Below, piece by piece: positions 37,749 to 47,642 of a stretch of DNA of 64,000 nt. This DNA is from Accumulibacter sp. Its GTDB lineage: Bacteria; Pseudomonadota; Gammaproteobacteria; Burkholderiales; Rhodocyclaceae. The notes beneath the pieces were generated by a model that did not search any database, had not been told where the DNA came from, and worked only from the letters and a program-made list of their open reading frames with translations. The stretch spans positions 16,671 to 80,670 of the forward strand of contig NZ_JAMTDV010000092.1 in assembly GCF_023806565.1 (NCBI RefSeq), in the 5' to 3' direction. The first letter of the stretch is position 1; each line of letters starts with the position of its first letter. The position numbers were made by a program, and so were the translations under genes.

Positions 37749-38890
37749 TGCGATTCGATCGCGAACACGCGTCCGTTGGCAGTCTGTGCGACCAGATCGA
37801 CACCCAGTCGCTGCAGCGGCGCACGTACCGCGCTGCCGTCGGTCGACACGCGTGCCACGAAGGAACCGTCGTCGCGACTGAGGAAGTGCACGACACCCTG
37901 TACGTCGGCAACCACAACGAAACCTCGTATCGGCAGCGGCGCAGTCAGCCGTCTCAGGAAGAGTTTGTCCTGCTTCCAGAGGCTGGCTCCGCTGGCCTTG
38001 TCCAGCGCGTGCACGGCCCCCTTGTCGTCGGTGACATAAACGTAGCGGCTGTCGACCCCGATGCCCGCGGCACTGGAGATGTCGCGTGACCAGATCAGGC
38101 TGCCGTTGCCCAGGTCGAAGCAGGAAATACGTCCCTGGAACGCTGCGGCACAGATCATCCGGCCGTCGATTACCGGAACGCTGGTGACATCGGCGACACG
38201 GTCCAGTTCGGTGGCACCTTTTGGCAGGGCAACCGTCCCTTCCCACAGCGGCGCGCCATTTTCCAGGCTCACGGCAATCAGCTTGCCGCCCGGGAAGCCG
38301 GCAAACACATATTTGTCGATGACCACCGGTCCAGCCATTACGCGCAAGGACAACGGCGTGCTCGGGCGTTGATAGACCCACTTGCGCCTGCCCTCGCTCG
38401 ACTCGTAGGCACTCAGGCGATGATCACCGCCACGCACGATCACCAGGCCGCTGGTGACCGCCGGTGGAGCAACGATCTCGCTGCTCGCCCGCGCCTTCCA
38501 CAGCAGGTGACCATCGGCTGCGGAAAAGGCAAAAAGTTCCCCCTTGGGTGTACCGACGACGACCATTCGCTCGTCCGCGCCGACCCCACCCGACAACGGC
38601 TGCCCGGCCTGGATTCTCCAGACCTGCCGACCATCGTCGAGGCGGAGCACCGTACCATCCCGTGCCGCGACGTAAACCGAGGAGCCAACCACGGCGGGAA
38701 CGAAAGTATAGTCACCTGCCTTGCCAACATCCGCCGTCCACAGCGCACGGGCATCGGCCACCGCCTGAATCGGTTGCAGTTCGGCCATCTTCGGGCCGCT
38801 GCTGCCGGAAAAAGGGTTGAGTGCGTCGAGGGTCGAGCAGCCGGCCGCCAGCAGCGACAGACCGACCACCGCGAGAAGACGATACCTCAT
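37745..38890 (-). CDS. bamB: BamB, outer-membrane protein assembly lipoprotein
   Basis: A 381-residue beta-propeller lipoprotein of the BAM complex that inserts barrels into the outer membrane. The lipobox is LLAAGC (C18). Repeated PQQ-like blades follow, for example [34 protein letters not shown] and [18 protein letters not shown]. Both ends overlap neighbours by the ATGA type: its start with the yfgM stop, its stop with the der start. This is the standard gene order. Confidence 0.96.
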   Translation of the reverse strand: MRYRLLAVVGLSLLAAGCSTLDALNPFSGSSGPKMAELQPIQAVADARALWTADVGKAGDYTFVPAVVGSSVYVAARDGTVLRLDDGRQVWRIQAGQPLSGGVGADERMVVVGTPKGELFAFSAADGHLLWKARASSEIVAPPAVTSGLVIVRGGDHRLSAYESSEGRRKWVYQRPSTPLSLRVMAGPVVIDKYVFAGFPGGKLIAVSLENGAPLWEGTVALPKGATELDRVADVTSVPVIDGRMICAAAFQGRISCFDLGNGSLIWSRDISSAAGIGVDSRYVYVTDDKGAVHALDKASGASLWKQDKLFLRRLTAPLPIRGFVVVADVQGVVHFLSRDDGSFVARVSTDGSAVRAPLQRLGVDLVAQTANGRVFAIESQ

Positions 38891-39573
38891 GAATGGGGCT
38901 CCGCGAGCGCGTCGAGTTTCTGCAGTACCGACTCACGATAGGCCGCGTGCGCCCGCGTGTCCTGCAGCGTATCTCCACCCTTGCCGGCCGCATCTGCCTC
39001 GTCCAGCTTGGCCAGTACGGCCTGATAGGCGGCGCGTGCTTCGCCCGTCTTGTCCTGTGCGCTGAGAATGTCGCCACGCATGTCCTGGAAACGGGCGGTG
39101 AAAGCGCTGCCCGCGGCAACATCGAGCTGCTTGAGTGCCTCGTCGTACGCCTTCTCGTCGAGCAGCAGGCTCGCCAGCCGCAGGCGGGCCAGATCCCGCA
39201 GTTCGTCCTTGCCGTTTTCGACCACCCAGACCAACTGCAGCTTGGCGGTTTTCGCGTCGCCCGTGTCGTTCAGAACCCGGGCAGCCAGCAGGGCAGCGAG
39301 CGGTGCGTAGGCGGTACGGGAATACTTCTCGAACAGTTCGCCACTCGCTGCCTTGATCCGCTGCGGATCCTTTTCCGCCACCGCTTTCTGCAGCGCAGCG
39401 TATACCTGGCCTGCCTGCGCGGCCTGGCTGCGCTGATACCAGTTCCAGCCCTGCCATGCCGCGAATCCGACCGCGACCGCGGTCACGATAGCGGCCACCA
39501 GATTGCCGTATTGTTTCCACCACGCCTTGATTTCGGCGATCTGTTCCTGCTCTTCGAGGTCATAAGTAGCCAT
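38887..39573 (-). CDS. yfgM: YfgM-family tetratricopeptide protein
   Basis: A 228-residue inner-membrane protein with a cytoplasmic N-terminus (YDLEEQEQIAEIKAWWKQYGN), one membrane helix (about residues 22-42) and a periplasmic TPR-like part. E. coli YfgM is an auxiliary subunit near SecYEG that works with periplasmic chaperones. The start ATG at 39573 abuts the hisS stop without gap, and the stop overlaps bamB by four bases. Confidence 0.94.
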   Translation of the reverse strand: MATYDLEEQEQIAEIKAWWKQYGNLVAAIVTAVAVGFAAWQGWNWYQRSQAAQAGQVYAALQKAVAEKDPQRIKAASGELFEKYSRTAYAPLAALLAARVLNDTGDAKTAKLQLVWVVENGKDELRDLARLRLASLLLDEKAYDEALKQLDVAAGSAFTARFQDMRGDILSAQDKTGEARAAYQAVLAKLDEADAAGKGGDTLQDTRAHAAYRESVLQKLDALAEPHS

Positions 39574-40872
39574 TCAGGAGTCATCCCTATCGAGAATCGA
39601 ATTCATGATTTCGTCGGCCACGACGTCCACGCCGACCCGCTTCTGCTGATTCGGCCGGTCGCCAGTGGTACGCAATGGTTTCAGCGTCACCTCGCCGGCG
39701 TCCGCTTCATCGTCACCGATGATCACGGCAAAACTCGCGCCCGAGGCGTCGGCTTTCTTCATCTGCGTCTTGAAGCTGCCGCCTCCGCAATGGAAAAGCA
39801 CGTCGATGCCACGGTCACGCAGCCCCTCGGCGACGCGCGCTGCCAAGCGTGAAGCATTCGTTCCCTGATGCACGAGGTAGACATCGACTGCCGCCGCCCT
39901 GGTCTCGCCCCCGGCCTCGCGAATCAGCGTGATCAGGCGCTCGACACCCATTGCAAAACCGCAGGCCGGCGCAGCCCTGCCACCAAGCTGTTGCAGCAGG
40001 CCGTCGTACCGGCCTCCGGCGCAGACCGTCCCCTGCGCCCCCAGACGATCGGTGACCCATTCGAAGACGGTCAGGTTGTAGTAGTCGAGCCCGCGCACCA
40101 GGCGCGGATTGATCGTGAACGTCTGACCGGCATCGCGCAGCGCCTGCTGCACTCCCTCGAAATGGGCAAGCGACTCGGCCCCCAGATGATCGGTCAATCG
40201 CGGCGCGGCGGCAATCAGCTGCTGCAGATCGGGGTTTTTCGTGTCCAGGATGCGCAGCGGATTGCTGTACAGCCGGCGCCGACCGTCCTCGTCGAGCAAT
40301 TCGCGGTGCTGCTCGAAATAGGCGATCAACTCGGCCCGGTGCTGGGCACGCTCCGCCGGCTGGCCAAGTGTGTTGAGCTGCAGGCTGATGCCGTCGAGCC
40401 CGAGGTCATCCCACAGCCGGGCACCCATCAGGATCTGCTCGGCGTCGATGTCCGGCCCCGAAAAACCGAAGGCTTCGACGCCGACCTGGTGGAACTGCCG
40501 GTAGCGCCCTTTCTGCGGCCGCTCGTGGCGAAACATCTGGCCCAGGTAGTACAGCCGTTGCGGCTGCAGCGCAAGCAGACTGTGCTGGATGACGGCGCGC
40601 ACGCAACCGGCCGTGCCTTCGGGACGCAGCGTCAGGGCTTCGCCGTTTAGACTGTCGACGAAAGAATACATCTCCTTTTCGACAATGTCGGTCACTTCGC
40701 CGATGGCGCGCTTGAACAGTGGTGTCGGCTCGACGATCGGCAGACGAATCGGACGGTAGCCATAACTCTTGAGCCAGGAGCGAATCGTCTCCTCGAACAT
40801 GTCCCAGAATTCGGCTTCGTCCGGCAGGATGTCGTTCATCCCGCGCACCGACTGGATCTTGGGCGTCATCAT
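39574..40872 (-). CDS. hisS: Histidyl-tRNA synthetase
   Basis: A 432-residue class II synthetase. Motif 1 and the N-terminal signature are in [12 protein letters not shown]. Motif 2 lies in [20 protein letters not shown]. The His-specific motifs are [15 protein letters not shown] and [14 protein letters not shown], and motif 3 is GFAMGVERL. It has the normal length. The start overlaps the ispG stop (ATGATGA at 40872-40866 region); two ATGs lie in a row. Confidence 0.98.
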   Translation of the reverse strand: MMTPKIQSVRGMNDILPDEAEFWDMFEETIRSWLKSYGYRPIRLPIVEPTPLFKRAIGEVTDIVEKEMYSFVDSLNGEALTLRPEGTAGCVRAVIQHSLLALQPQRLYYLGQMFRHERPQKGRYRQFHQVGVEAFGFSGPDIDAEQILMGARLWDDLGLDGISLQLNTLGQPAERAQHRAELIAYFEQHRELLDEDGRRRLYSNPLRILDTKNPDLQQLIAAAPRLTDHLGAESLAHFEGVQQALRDAGQTFTINPRLVRGLDYYNLTVFEWVTDRLGAQGTVCAGGRYDGLLQQLGGRAAPACGFAMGVERLITLIREAGGETRAAAVDVYLVHQGTNASRLAARVAEGLRDRGIDVLFHCGGGSFKTQMKKADASGASFAVIIGDDEADAGEVTLKPLRTTGDRPNQQKRVGVDVVADEIMNSILDRDDS

Positions 40873-42113
40873 CGGTCGGCAAGCCTTCTCCGGTAGGTAC
40901 GGGTCACGTAGGCATCGACAATGGCGGTGAACTCCTCTGCGATGTGCTGACCGCGCAGCGTGGCTGTCTTGACGCCATCCTCGAACACTGGCGCAGCCGG
41001 CGCCTCGCCGTTGCCTGGCAGACTGATGCCGATGTTGGCATGCTTGCTCTCACCCGGCCCATTGACCACACAGCCCATCACGGCCAGCGTCATGTTTTCG
41101 ACGCCGTCATACTCCGTGCGCCAGCGCGGCATGCTCTGGCGCACGTGTTCCTGGATCGACTGCGCAAGTTCCTGAAAGAAAGTGCTGGTCGTCCGGCCGC
41201 AGCCCGGGCAGGCGACGACCATCGGCGTGAAAGCGCGCAAACCCATGGTCTGCAGCATCTCCTGCGCGACGACGACTTCCTGCGTGCGCCGGCCACCGGG
41301 TTCCGGAGTCAGCGAAACGCGGATGGTGTCGCCGATTCCCTCCTGCAGCAGTACCGCCATCGCCGCCGTGGAGGCGACGATGCCCTTGGAACCCATGCCC
41401 GCCTCGGTCAGACCGAGGTGCAAGGGATAATCGCAACGGCGCGAGAGTTCGCGATAGATGGCGATCAGGTCCTGCACGCCGGATACCTTGCACGAGAGAA
41501 CGATGCGCTCTCCGGGCAGGCCGATCGCCTCGGCGCGGGCAGCGGACTCGAGTGCGGAAGCCACCATCGCCTCGCGCATCACGGCAACCGCATCCCGCGG
41601 CTCCGGCCGGCGGGCGTTCTCGTCCATGATTCGCGCCAGCAGATCCTGATCGAGGCTGCCCCAATTCACGCCGATGCGCACCGGTTTCCCATACTTGCAG
41701 GCAATCTCGATCATCTGCGCGAACTGCTCGTCGCGCTTGCGTCCGTGGCCAACGTTTCCCGGATTGATGCGGAACTTGGCGAGCGCCTCCGCGCACTCGG
41801 GACGCTCGCCAAGCAGGCGATGACCGTTGTAGTGAAAGTCGCCAATCAGCGGTACGTCGACGCCCATGCGATCGAGCTGGGCCCGGATCGGAGCGACGGC
41901 GGCCGCAGCCTCGGGGGTGTTGACGGTGATGCGCACCAGTTCCGATCCGGCGCGCGCGAGTTCGGCGCACTGGATCGCCGTTCTTACCACATCGACGGTA
42001 TCGGTGTTGGTCATCGACTGGACGACGACCGGAGAGCCGCCGCCGACCGTCACCCGACCGATGCTCACGGCACGCGTCCGCCGGCGCACGCTGCCGGGAA
42101 GCGGATGGTTCAT
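40869..42113 (-). CDS. ispG: IspG (GcpE), HMBPP synthase of the MEP isoprenoid pathway
   Basis: A 414-residue iron-sulfur enzyme that turns MEcPP into HMBPP. The [4Fe-4S] ligands lie in [13 protein letters not shown] and [11 protein letters not shown]. The TIM-barrel part includes [10 protein letters not shown] and [10 protein letters not shown]. The ATG at 42113 is chosen; an in-frame TTG seven codons upstream is the alternative. It is next to rodZ (upstream) and overlaps hisS, as in many Betaproteobacteria. Confidence 0.96.
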   Translation of the reverse strand: MNHPLPGSVRRRTRAVSIGRVTVGGGSPVVVQSMTNTDTVDVVRTAIQCAELARAGSELVRITVNTPEAAAAVAPIRAQLDRMGVDVPLIGDFHYNGHRLLGERPECAEALAKFRINPGNVGHGRKRDEQFAQMIEIACKYGKPVRIGVNWGSLDQDLLARIMDENARRPEPRDAVAVMREAMVASALESAARAEAIGLPGERIVLSCKVSGVQDLIAIYRELSRRCDYPLHLGLTEAGMGSKGIVASTAAMAVLLQEGIGDTIRVSLTPEPGGRRTQEVVVAQEMLQTMGLRAFTPMVVACPGCGRTTSTFFQELAQSIQEHVRQSMPRWRTEYDGVENMTLAVMGCVVNGPGESKHANIGISLPGNGEAPAAPVFEDGVKTATLRGQHIAEEFTAIVDAYVTRTYRRRLADR

Positions 42114-42138
42114 CGCCCGGCCACCACGTCGCAAGCGC

Positions 42139-43023
42139 TCATTCCAGCGTCAGCCGGGCGACTTCACCCTTGCTGTGCTGCGTGAGGTCAAGTACTTTGC
42201 CCTGATACTCGACCGTCACGTTGGCCGCGTTGCCGACGACCAGAGAGAAAGGCGGCTGTCCCTCGACGACACGCTGGCTGCCTGCCTGGCCCATTTCGGA
42301 AAAGACGGTCTGGCCGCGGCCATCGCGGATTTCCACCCAGGCGGGTCTTGCGAAGCTGAGCCGGATGCCGCGAACACCGGCCGCGCTATCCGCAAGTACC
42401 GTCGTGTTCGGTGTTGCCAGCACTGTCACAGATTCGCCGGAGGCGGCAGGTGCCGCGGCCGAGATGGCAGCAGCCGGAGCTTGCGCCGGAGCCTGGACAG
42501 TGTTGCGGCCAAGCAGCGCCGTCAGCCTTTCCTGCCAGAGCTCCGCCGGCAGATAGAAATAGGCGAGCAGAGCGAGGGCCAGGAGCAGCAAGCCGGCAAT
42601 GATGGCAAGATGATCACGACGTTCCACCCGCCGGCTGCCGGAGTACGGCAGGCTGGCACTGGTTCCGGCCGATACCTGCAACTGCGCGGTCTGTTGCAGT
42701 TGCGCGGCGTCCAGCCCGTGCATCAACTGATCCGAATCGATGCCGAGCAGGCGTGCATAGTTGCGCACGAAGCCACGGATCATGGTGTTGCCGGGCAAGG
42801 CAGGCCAGTTCTCGGCCTCGAGCGCTTCCACCTGACGCGGTCCAAGCTTGAGCGCCTGCGCGGCATCGGCGATGCTCAGGTTTCTTGCTTCACGGGCTGC
42901 GCGCAGCGATGCACCGACGCCAGCGGCGCCAGATAGCTCGCCGCTCGCCACCGGCTGCCGGGCCGTTTCGCCGACATCCTCTGCAGGCGCTGCCGGATCG
43001 GGAGGTACCGGCGGTTCACTCAT
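42139..43023 (-). CDS. rodZ: RodZ-type cytoskeletal/cell-shape protein
   Basis: A 294-residue membrane protein. An N-terminal Cro-type helix-turn-helix (about residues 35-95, with [19 protein letters not shown]) binds MreB in relatives. One membrane helix follows (about 137-157), then a linker of Ala/Pro and a periplasmic DUF4115 domain ([17 protein letters not shown]). It helps to keep the rod shape. It lies 7 bases downstream of pilW. Confidence 0.93.
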   Translation of the reverse strand: MSEPPVPPDPAAPAEDVGETARQPVASGELSGAAGVGASLRAAREARNLSIADAAQALKLGPRQVEALEAENWPALPGNTMIRGFVRNYARLLGIDSDQLMHGLDAAQLQQTAQLQVSAGTSASLPYSGSRRVERRDHLAIIAGLLLLALALLAYFYLPAELWQERLTALLGRNTVQAPAQAPAAAISAAAPAASGESVTVLATPNTTVLADSAAGVRGIRLSFARPAWVEIRDGRGQTVFSEMGQAGSQRVVEGQPPFSLVVGNAANVTVEYQGKVLDLTQHSKGEVARLTLE

Positions 43024-43030
43024 TCTTCAC

Positions 43031-43840
43031 TCACTCGAAGTTGCCTTTCAGCAGTTCCTGCGCCTCGGGCGACAGCGGGAATCTTCGGCGCAACTGGCTG
43101 CCGTACTTCGCTTCCGCCACGCGATCACCGAGTCGACGTTCGATGCGCACCCCCAGCCACAGCGCCTCGGCACTCGGCTCGGTCCGCCGCAGGAGACTCG
43201 CCAGTTGCTGCTTGGCCTCGGCCAGATGACCCCGTCGGTAGTTGATGCCAATCAGTTCCAACAGGGCCTGCGCATTGTTCGGCACGATGTGCAGGCTGTG
43301 CTGGATATATTCCTCGGCGAGCGCCAGATCGCCAAGCTTGGCGTAGCACGCGCCGGCATTCAGGTACGCCCGCTCGGGGGTCTCGTAGAGCGGGTTCTTG
43401 ATCGCGCGCTGGAAATAACCGATCGCCTCCTTTTCGCGCCCAATCTGGCAAAGGAACCAGCCGTAGTTGTTATTGATCTCCGGGTCATTGGCATCGAGAC
43501 TCAAGCCCCGGCGGAAGTCCTGATCGGCGAACGCTATTTCGTGCGCGTGGAAGCCCGCAATTCCGCGCGCCCCGTAGGCCTTGGCATACTCCGGGTCGAT
43601 GGCGATGGCGATCGACAGCTCCTCGAGTGCCACCGCCAGGTTCCCGTTCTGAAGGTAGAGGGCACCCAGCTCGGTGTGCACCTTGGCGCGGGTACGGGCA
43701 TCGCGGGGCTTGGTCGGCACGAGTTGCTCGACGGATTCCTCGGGAATCTTCTGTTGGCTCACCGGACTGACGCCTCCCGAGGAGCAGGCCGCGAGGCACA
43801 GACCGACAAGTACCGCAACTGCGGCGTGCCTCACAGGCAA
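43031..43840 (-). CDS. pilW: PilW/PilF, TPR lipoprotein for type IV pilus secretin assembly
   Basis: A 269-residue lipoprotein with lipobox CLAAC. It has about six tetratricopeptide repeats, for example [19 protein letters not shown] and [20 protein letters not shown], which is typical of PilF/PilW pilotins that place the PilQ secretin in the outer membrane. Its start overlaps the rlmN end by 10 bases. Other pilus genes are not in the window. Confidence 0.94.
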   Translation of the reverse strand: MPVRHAAVAVLVGLCLAACSSGGVSPVSQQKIPEESVEQLVPTKPRDARTRAKVHTELGALYLQNGNLAVALEELSIAIAIDPEYAKAYGARGIAGFHAHEIAFADQDFRRGLSLDANDPEINNNYGWFLCQIGREKEAIGYFQRAIKNPLYETPERAYLNAGACYAKLGDLALAEEYIQHSLHIVPNNAQALLELIGINYRRGHLAEAKQQLASLLRRTEPSAEALWLGVRIERRLGDRVAEAKYGSQLRRRFPLSPEAQELLKGNFE

Positions 43841-44949
43841 ACCTCGCTCGCCTCGCGCCGCAGGAAAACGGTTCGCTGCCCGGTCCGCTGCGACCGGTCA
43901 CGAACCTGTCCGGCCAACTGACCGCAGGCGGCAGCGATATCGTCGCCACGTGTCCTGCGGGTGGTGGTGACCACGCCAGCGGCAAGCAGAATATCGGCGA
44001 AACGGCGGATGCGTGGCGCCGGCGAGCGCCGGTAGGGCGAACCGGGGAACGGATTGAAGGGAATCAGATTGAACTTGCACGGCACTCCCCGCGTCAGCGC
44101 CAGCAATTCATGTGCCTGCGCGTCGGCATCATTGACGCCGTCGAGCATCACGTATTCGAAGGTGACAAAATCACGCGGAGCCTTCTCGAGATAGCGCTGG
44201 CAGGCAGCCAGCAGCTCGCGCAAGGGGTACTTCCGGTTGATCGGCACCAGTTCGTCGCGCAGGCGGTCATTCGGCGCATGCAGGGAAATCGCCAGAGCGA
44301 CCGCGCACTCATCGCGCAGACGATCGATCGCCGGCACCAGGCCCGAGGTCGACACCGTCACCCGGCGTCGCGACAGGCCATAGGCGTTGTCGTCGAGCAG
44401 CACGCGCAGTGCCGTCACGGTATGGTCGAGGTTCGCCAGCGGTTCGCCCATGCCCATCAGAACGACGTTGCTGATCACTCGTTCGCCCTGACCGCCCGCG
44501 CGAGGGCGATTGTCCAAGGCATGCCGGACCTGCCACAACTGGCCAATGATCTCGGCCACCGTCAGGTTGCGATTGAAACCCTGCTTGCCGGTCGAGCAGA
44601 ACGAGCAGTCGAGCGCGCAACCCGCCTGCGTCGAAACGCACAGCGTCCCTCGCTCTTCCTCGGGAATGAATACTGCCTCGACGGCGTTGCCACCGCCGAC
44701 ATCGAACAGAAACTTGCGCGTGCCGTCGTCGGACAGCCTGTCGGCAATCACTGCCGGCGGCTGCACGGTGGCCAGCGTCGCGAGCTTCTCCCGCAGACTC
44801 CTGGCGATGTCGGTCATCGCCGCGAAATCGCCCTGCCCGACCTGATGCAGCCAGCGCAGCAACTGTCTGGCGCGAAACGGCTTCTCGCCGTGCTCGGCGA
44901 GCAGGGCGGTCAAACCGGCCGCATCGAGATCGAGCAGATTGACGGTCAT
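43831..44949 (-). CDS. rlmN: RlmN, 23S rRNA (A2503) / tRNA (A37) C2 methyltransferase
   Basis: A 372-residue radical SAM methyltransferase. The cluster motif is [15 protein letters not shown] (C-x3-C-x2-C), with [11 protein letters not shown] next. The conserved C-terminal cysteine in [10 protein letters not shown] is the one that forms the protein-RNA intermediate. It is placed between ndk (22 bases upstream) and pilW (overlap), the standard order. Confidence 0.97.
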   Translation of the reverse strand: MTVNLLDLDAAGLTALLAEHGEKPFRARQLLRWLHQVGQGDFAAMTDIARSLREKLATLATVQPPAVIADRLSDDGTRKFLFDVGGGNAVEAVFIPEEERGTLCVSTQAGCALDCSFCSTGKQGFNRNLTVAEIIGQLWQVRHALDNRPRAGGQGERVISNVVLMGMGEPLANLDHTVTALRVLLDDNAYGLSRRRVTVSTSGLVPAIDRLRDECAVALAISLHAPNDRLRDELVPINRKYPLRELLAACQRYLEKAPRDFVTFEYVMLDGVNDADAQAHELLALTRGVPCKFNLIPFNPFPGSPYRRSPAPRIRRFADILLAAGVVTTTRRTRGDDIAAACGQLAGQVRDRSQRTGQRTVFLRREASEVCL

Positions 44950-44971
44950 CGGAAACGCGGTGGCTCCCGAC

Positions 44972-45400
44972 CTAGCGACCGGAATAGACGCTCATGCCCG
45001 GAAAGAAGAAGGCGATTTCCACCTTTGCCGTCTCCTCGCCGTCGGAACCATGCACGGCGTTGGCATCGATCGACTCGGCGAAATCGGCGCGGATCGTTCC
45101 CGGCTCTGCCTTCTTCGGATCGGTCGCGCCCATCAGCTCGCGGTTCTTGGCGATCGCATTCTCACCTTCGAGTACCTGAATCATGACCGGGCCGGAAATC
45201 ATGAACGACACCAGATCCTGGAAGAACGGGCGCTCCTTGTGCACCGCGTAGAATGCTCCCGCCTCCTGCGGCGACAGCCAGGCCATGCGGGAGGCGACGA
45301 TCTTCAGACCGTTGGTTTCGAAGCGGGAGTAGATCTTGCCGATGACGTTCTTGGCGACGGCATCGGGTTTGATGATGGAAAGGGTGCGTTCAATGGCCAT
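44972..45400 (-). CDS. ndk: Nucleoside diphosphate kinase
   Basis: A 142-residue enzyme that balances nucleoside triphosphates. The phosphohistidine is in NAVHGSDG (H117). The N-terminal [12 protein letters not shown] and the kpn loop regions are typical. CTGGAGAATGACTC precedes the ATG. It is the first gene of the long housekeeping run, behind an extended -10 promoter at 45472-45480. Confidence 0.98.
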   Translation of the reverse strand: MAIERTLSIIKPDAVAKNVIGKIYSRFETNGLKIVASRMAWLSPQEAGAFYAVHKERPFFQDLVSFMISGPVMIQVLEGENAIAKNRELMGATDPKKAEPGTIRADFAESIDANAVHGSDGEETAKVEIAFFFPGMSVYSGR

Positions 45401-45465
45401 GAGTCATTCTCCAGAGGCGTACGGATGAAGAAAACAGCAAGAAATCATATTGCTAGCTACATAAC

Positions 45466-45482
45466 CTTGGAATTATACCAAG
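45466..45482 (-). promoter_or_regulatory. ndk promoter: extended -10 inside an inverted repeat
   Basis: On the minus strand TGGTATAAT (45472-45480) is a perfect extended -10 element. The TATAAT box lies between the arms of an inverted repeat CTTGG/CCAAG (45466-45470 and 45478-45482). The start codon of ndk is about 70 bases downstream. The TRAP operon terminator lies just before it. The arms could be an operator, but they are short. Confidence 0.6.
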
Positions 45483-45521
45483 ACTTGGCAGCAAACGTCG
45501 GATCGCCGCGCAAAATGCAGA

Positions 45522-45551
45522 GCGCGTGTGCGGGTCTCCCCGCACACGCGC
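45522..45551 (-). terminator. Terminator of the TRAP operon
   Basis: GCGCGTGTGCGGG and CCCGCACACGCGC form a perfect 13-base-pair stem with a TCTC loop. It lies 26 bases after the dctM stop. On the minus strand it is followed by a weak T stretch (ATTTT). It separates the TRAP operon from the ndk promoter. Confidence 0.8.
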
Positions 45552-45576
45552 CCCGAACCGCTACTGTCGGCGGCAG

Positions 45577-46860
45577 CTACATCATGCCCAGCGTCTTCGG
45601 CAACCAGGTCGACAGGATCGGTATGTAGGTCACGACGACCAGAAAGACCAGCATCGACAGAAGCCATGGCCAGACAGCGACGGTCAGTTCGGTGATGCCC
45701 ATCTTGGTAATACCGGATGCGACGTAGAGGTTCAGTCCGACCGGCGGGTGGCACATGCCGACCTCCATGTTCACGGTCATCAGGATGCCGAAATGCACCG
45801 GATCGATCCCCAGCTTGATGGCAACCGGAAAGAGGATCGGTGCGAAGATGAGCACGATCGACGAGGGCTCCATGAAGTTGCCGGCAAGCAGAAGGATGAT
45901 GTTCACGGCCAGCAGGAAGGCGATCATCCCCAGCCCGTGCCCGAGCATCCAGTCGGCGAGTGCCTGCGGAATGTTCTCGTTGGTCATGATGAACGAGAAG
46001 AGGACGGCGTTGGTGATGATGTAAAGGAGCATCGCCGACATGTTCGCCGAGTTGAGCAACACGCGTGGCACATCTTTCAGTGTCAGGTCCTTGTAGACGA
46101 AGACGGCGACGAAGAAGGCGTAGACCGCGCTCATGGCCGCCGCCTCGGTCGGCGTGAACATACCGCTGTAGATGCCGCCCATGACGACGACGATCAGGAA
46201 CAGACCCCAGACCGATTCGCGGAAAGACTTCACTCGTTCGCCAAAGGACGCCTTGGGCATGCGCGGGTAATCGAACTTCCTTGCGCGATACCAGGTGACC
46301 GAACCCAGCGTGATCGCCAGCAGAATTCCCGGGATGACGCCAGCCATGAACAGCGCGCCGACCGAGGTATTGGTGGCGACCGAATACATGACCATCACGA
46401 TCGACGGCGGAATCAGGATGCCAAGCGCCCCCGAAGTCGTGATCACACCGGCACCGAAGCGGTTCGGGAAGCCGGCACGGACCATCGCCGGCATCAGGAT
46501 CGAACCGATGGCCACCACGGTCGCCGGCGAAGATCCGGAAACGGCGGCGAAGAGCGCGCAGGCGACCACTCCGGCAAGACCGAGACCGCCATACCAGTGC
46601 CCGACGACATCGGTCGCGAACTTGATCATGCGTCGCGCGACGCCACCATGCGTCAGGAAGTTGCCGGCCAGGATGAAGAACGGAATGGCCATGATCTCGA
46701 ACTTCTCGATGCCCGTGAACAGCTTCAGGGCGACCGATTCGAGCGGCACCTGGGTGAACATGAAGAGGAAGCTGAGAACGGTCAGTCCGAGCGAGATCGA
46801 GATCGGCATGCCGGTCAGCATGAGCACCAGCAGGATGACGAAGATGATCGATGCGTTCAT
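45577..46860 (-). CDS. dctM: TRAP transporter large permease (DctM)
   Basis: A 427-residue inner-membrane protein with about twelve helices and the DctM pattern GIPISISLGL-like start, FPNRFGAGVITTSGALGILIPPSIVMV in the middle, and GMCHPPVGLNLYVASGI near the end. It takes up organic acids with sodium, together with DctQ and DctP. Its start overlaps the dctQ stop by four bases. Confidence 0.97.
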   Translation of the reverse strand: MNASIIFVILLVLMLTGMPISISLGLTVLSFLFMFTQVPLESVALKLFTGIEKFEIMAIPFFILAGNFLTHGGVARRMIKFATDVVGHWYGGLGLAGVVACALFAAVSGSSPATVVAIGSILMPAMVRAGFPNRFGAGVITTSGALGILIPPSIVMVMYSVATNTSVGALFMAGVIPGILLAITLGSVTWYRARKFDYPRMPKASFGERVKSFRESVWGLFLIVVVMGGIYSGMFTPTEAAAMSAVYAFFVAVFVYKDLTLKDVPRVLLNSANMSAMLLYIITNAVLFSFIMTNENIPQALADWMLGHGLGMIAFLLAVNIILLLAGNFMEPSSIVLIFAPILFPVAIKLGIDPVHFGILMTVNMEVGMCHPPVGLNLYVASGITKMGITELTVAVWPWLLSMLVFLVVVTYIPILSTWLPKTLGMM

Positions 46861-47561
46861 GACCGCTCACCTCCGTTGCCCGCCCGGTCCTGCGGATGGC
46901 GTTTGCGATAGGTCAGGTCGTGCGGGTGAAGGTTGTCTTCCATCTCGTAGACACCGACCTCTTCGGCGATCGCCACCTCCTCGATCCCGTCGACATGACC
47001 GTGATCGTGATGCGGCAGCTCACCGGTCCTGACGAAACTTACCGTCACCTGCAGGAAACGGAAGCACATCAGACTCGACCCGAGCGGAATGGCGCTGTAC
47101 ACGAACCACGTCGGCCACTCCAGATCAGGCGTCGTCGGACCTTCGGGAACATCGACCAGTTCCCATCCCAGCGCGTTATAGAGCGCATAGTGGAAACCGT
47201 TCTCCCAAACGAAGTTGGCGCCGAGCGTGCCGACGATCCCGGTGAACAGGGCACCGGCAAGCAGGCCGAAAACGACGAACCTGGCGCGCGTGCGGCCGGA
47301 CATGCGGTTGATGAGCACGTCGACACCGACATGTATACCGGTGCGCACACCGTACGCCGCGCCAAATTTGGCCATCCACACGAACATGATGATGCACAGT
47401 TCCTGTGCCCAGCCAAAGTTGAGCGACAACAGCCAATCCTGCAAGCCGGGAATATCCAAACCCGACAGGTAGCGATGGACGACGGAAGTGAAGATGATCG
47501 TCGTCGCCGCTGCCATGAGGAAGGTGATCAGCCATTCCTCGAGGTGATCCAGAAGTTTCAT
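46857..47561 (-). CDS. dctQ: TRAP transporter small permease (DctQ)
   Basis: A 234-residue membrane subunit with four helices, typical of DctQ (LNFGWAQELCIIMFVWMAKFGAAYGVRTGIHVGVD). It is longer than the usual ~170-190 residues because of an extra loop (about 130-150) and a C-terminal His/Glu/Asp-rich tail. The ATG at 47561 is chosen because GGGAG stands about 9 bases upstream; earlier starts lie within the terminator region. It is coupled to dctM. Confidence 0.93.
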   Translation of the reverse strand: MKLLDHLEEWLITFLMAAATTIIFTSVVHRYLSGLDIPGLQDWLLSLNFGWAQELCIIMFVWMAKFGAAYGVRTGIHVGVDVLINRMSGRTRARFVVFGLLAGALFTGIVGTLGANFVWENGFHYALYNALGWELVDVPEGPTTPDLEWPTWFVYSAIPLGSSLMCFRFLQVTVSFVRTGELPHHDHGHVDGIEEVAIAEEVGVYEMEDNLHPHDLTYRKRHPQDRAGNGGERS

Positions 47562-47585
47562 GCAAGAATCTCCCCCATCAGCCTG

Positions 47586-47621
47586 AAAAAAGGCCCGCCG
47601 GGCGTGTCGTCCCAACGGGCC
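47586..47621 (-). terminator. Intrinsic terminator inside the TRAP operon (dctP-dctQ gap)
   Basis: On the minus strand GGCCCGTTGGG, an 8-base loop and CCCGGCGGGCC form an 11-pair stem (two G-U pairs), directly followed by TTTTTT. It begins 22 bases after the dctP stop. It should stop most transcripts after dctP and so give more binding protein than permease. Confidence 0.85.
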
Positions 47622-47642
47622 CGCTGCTGTCTGCCGAAATGC

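Noticed and set aside
36172-38381. Long minus-strand frames extending der upstream through bamB
   Set aside because: The der protein begins at 37748 with [14 protein letters not shown]. The part upstream is read in the wrong frame of bamB.
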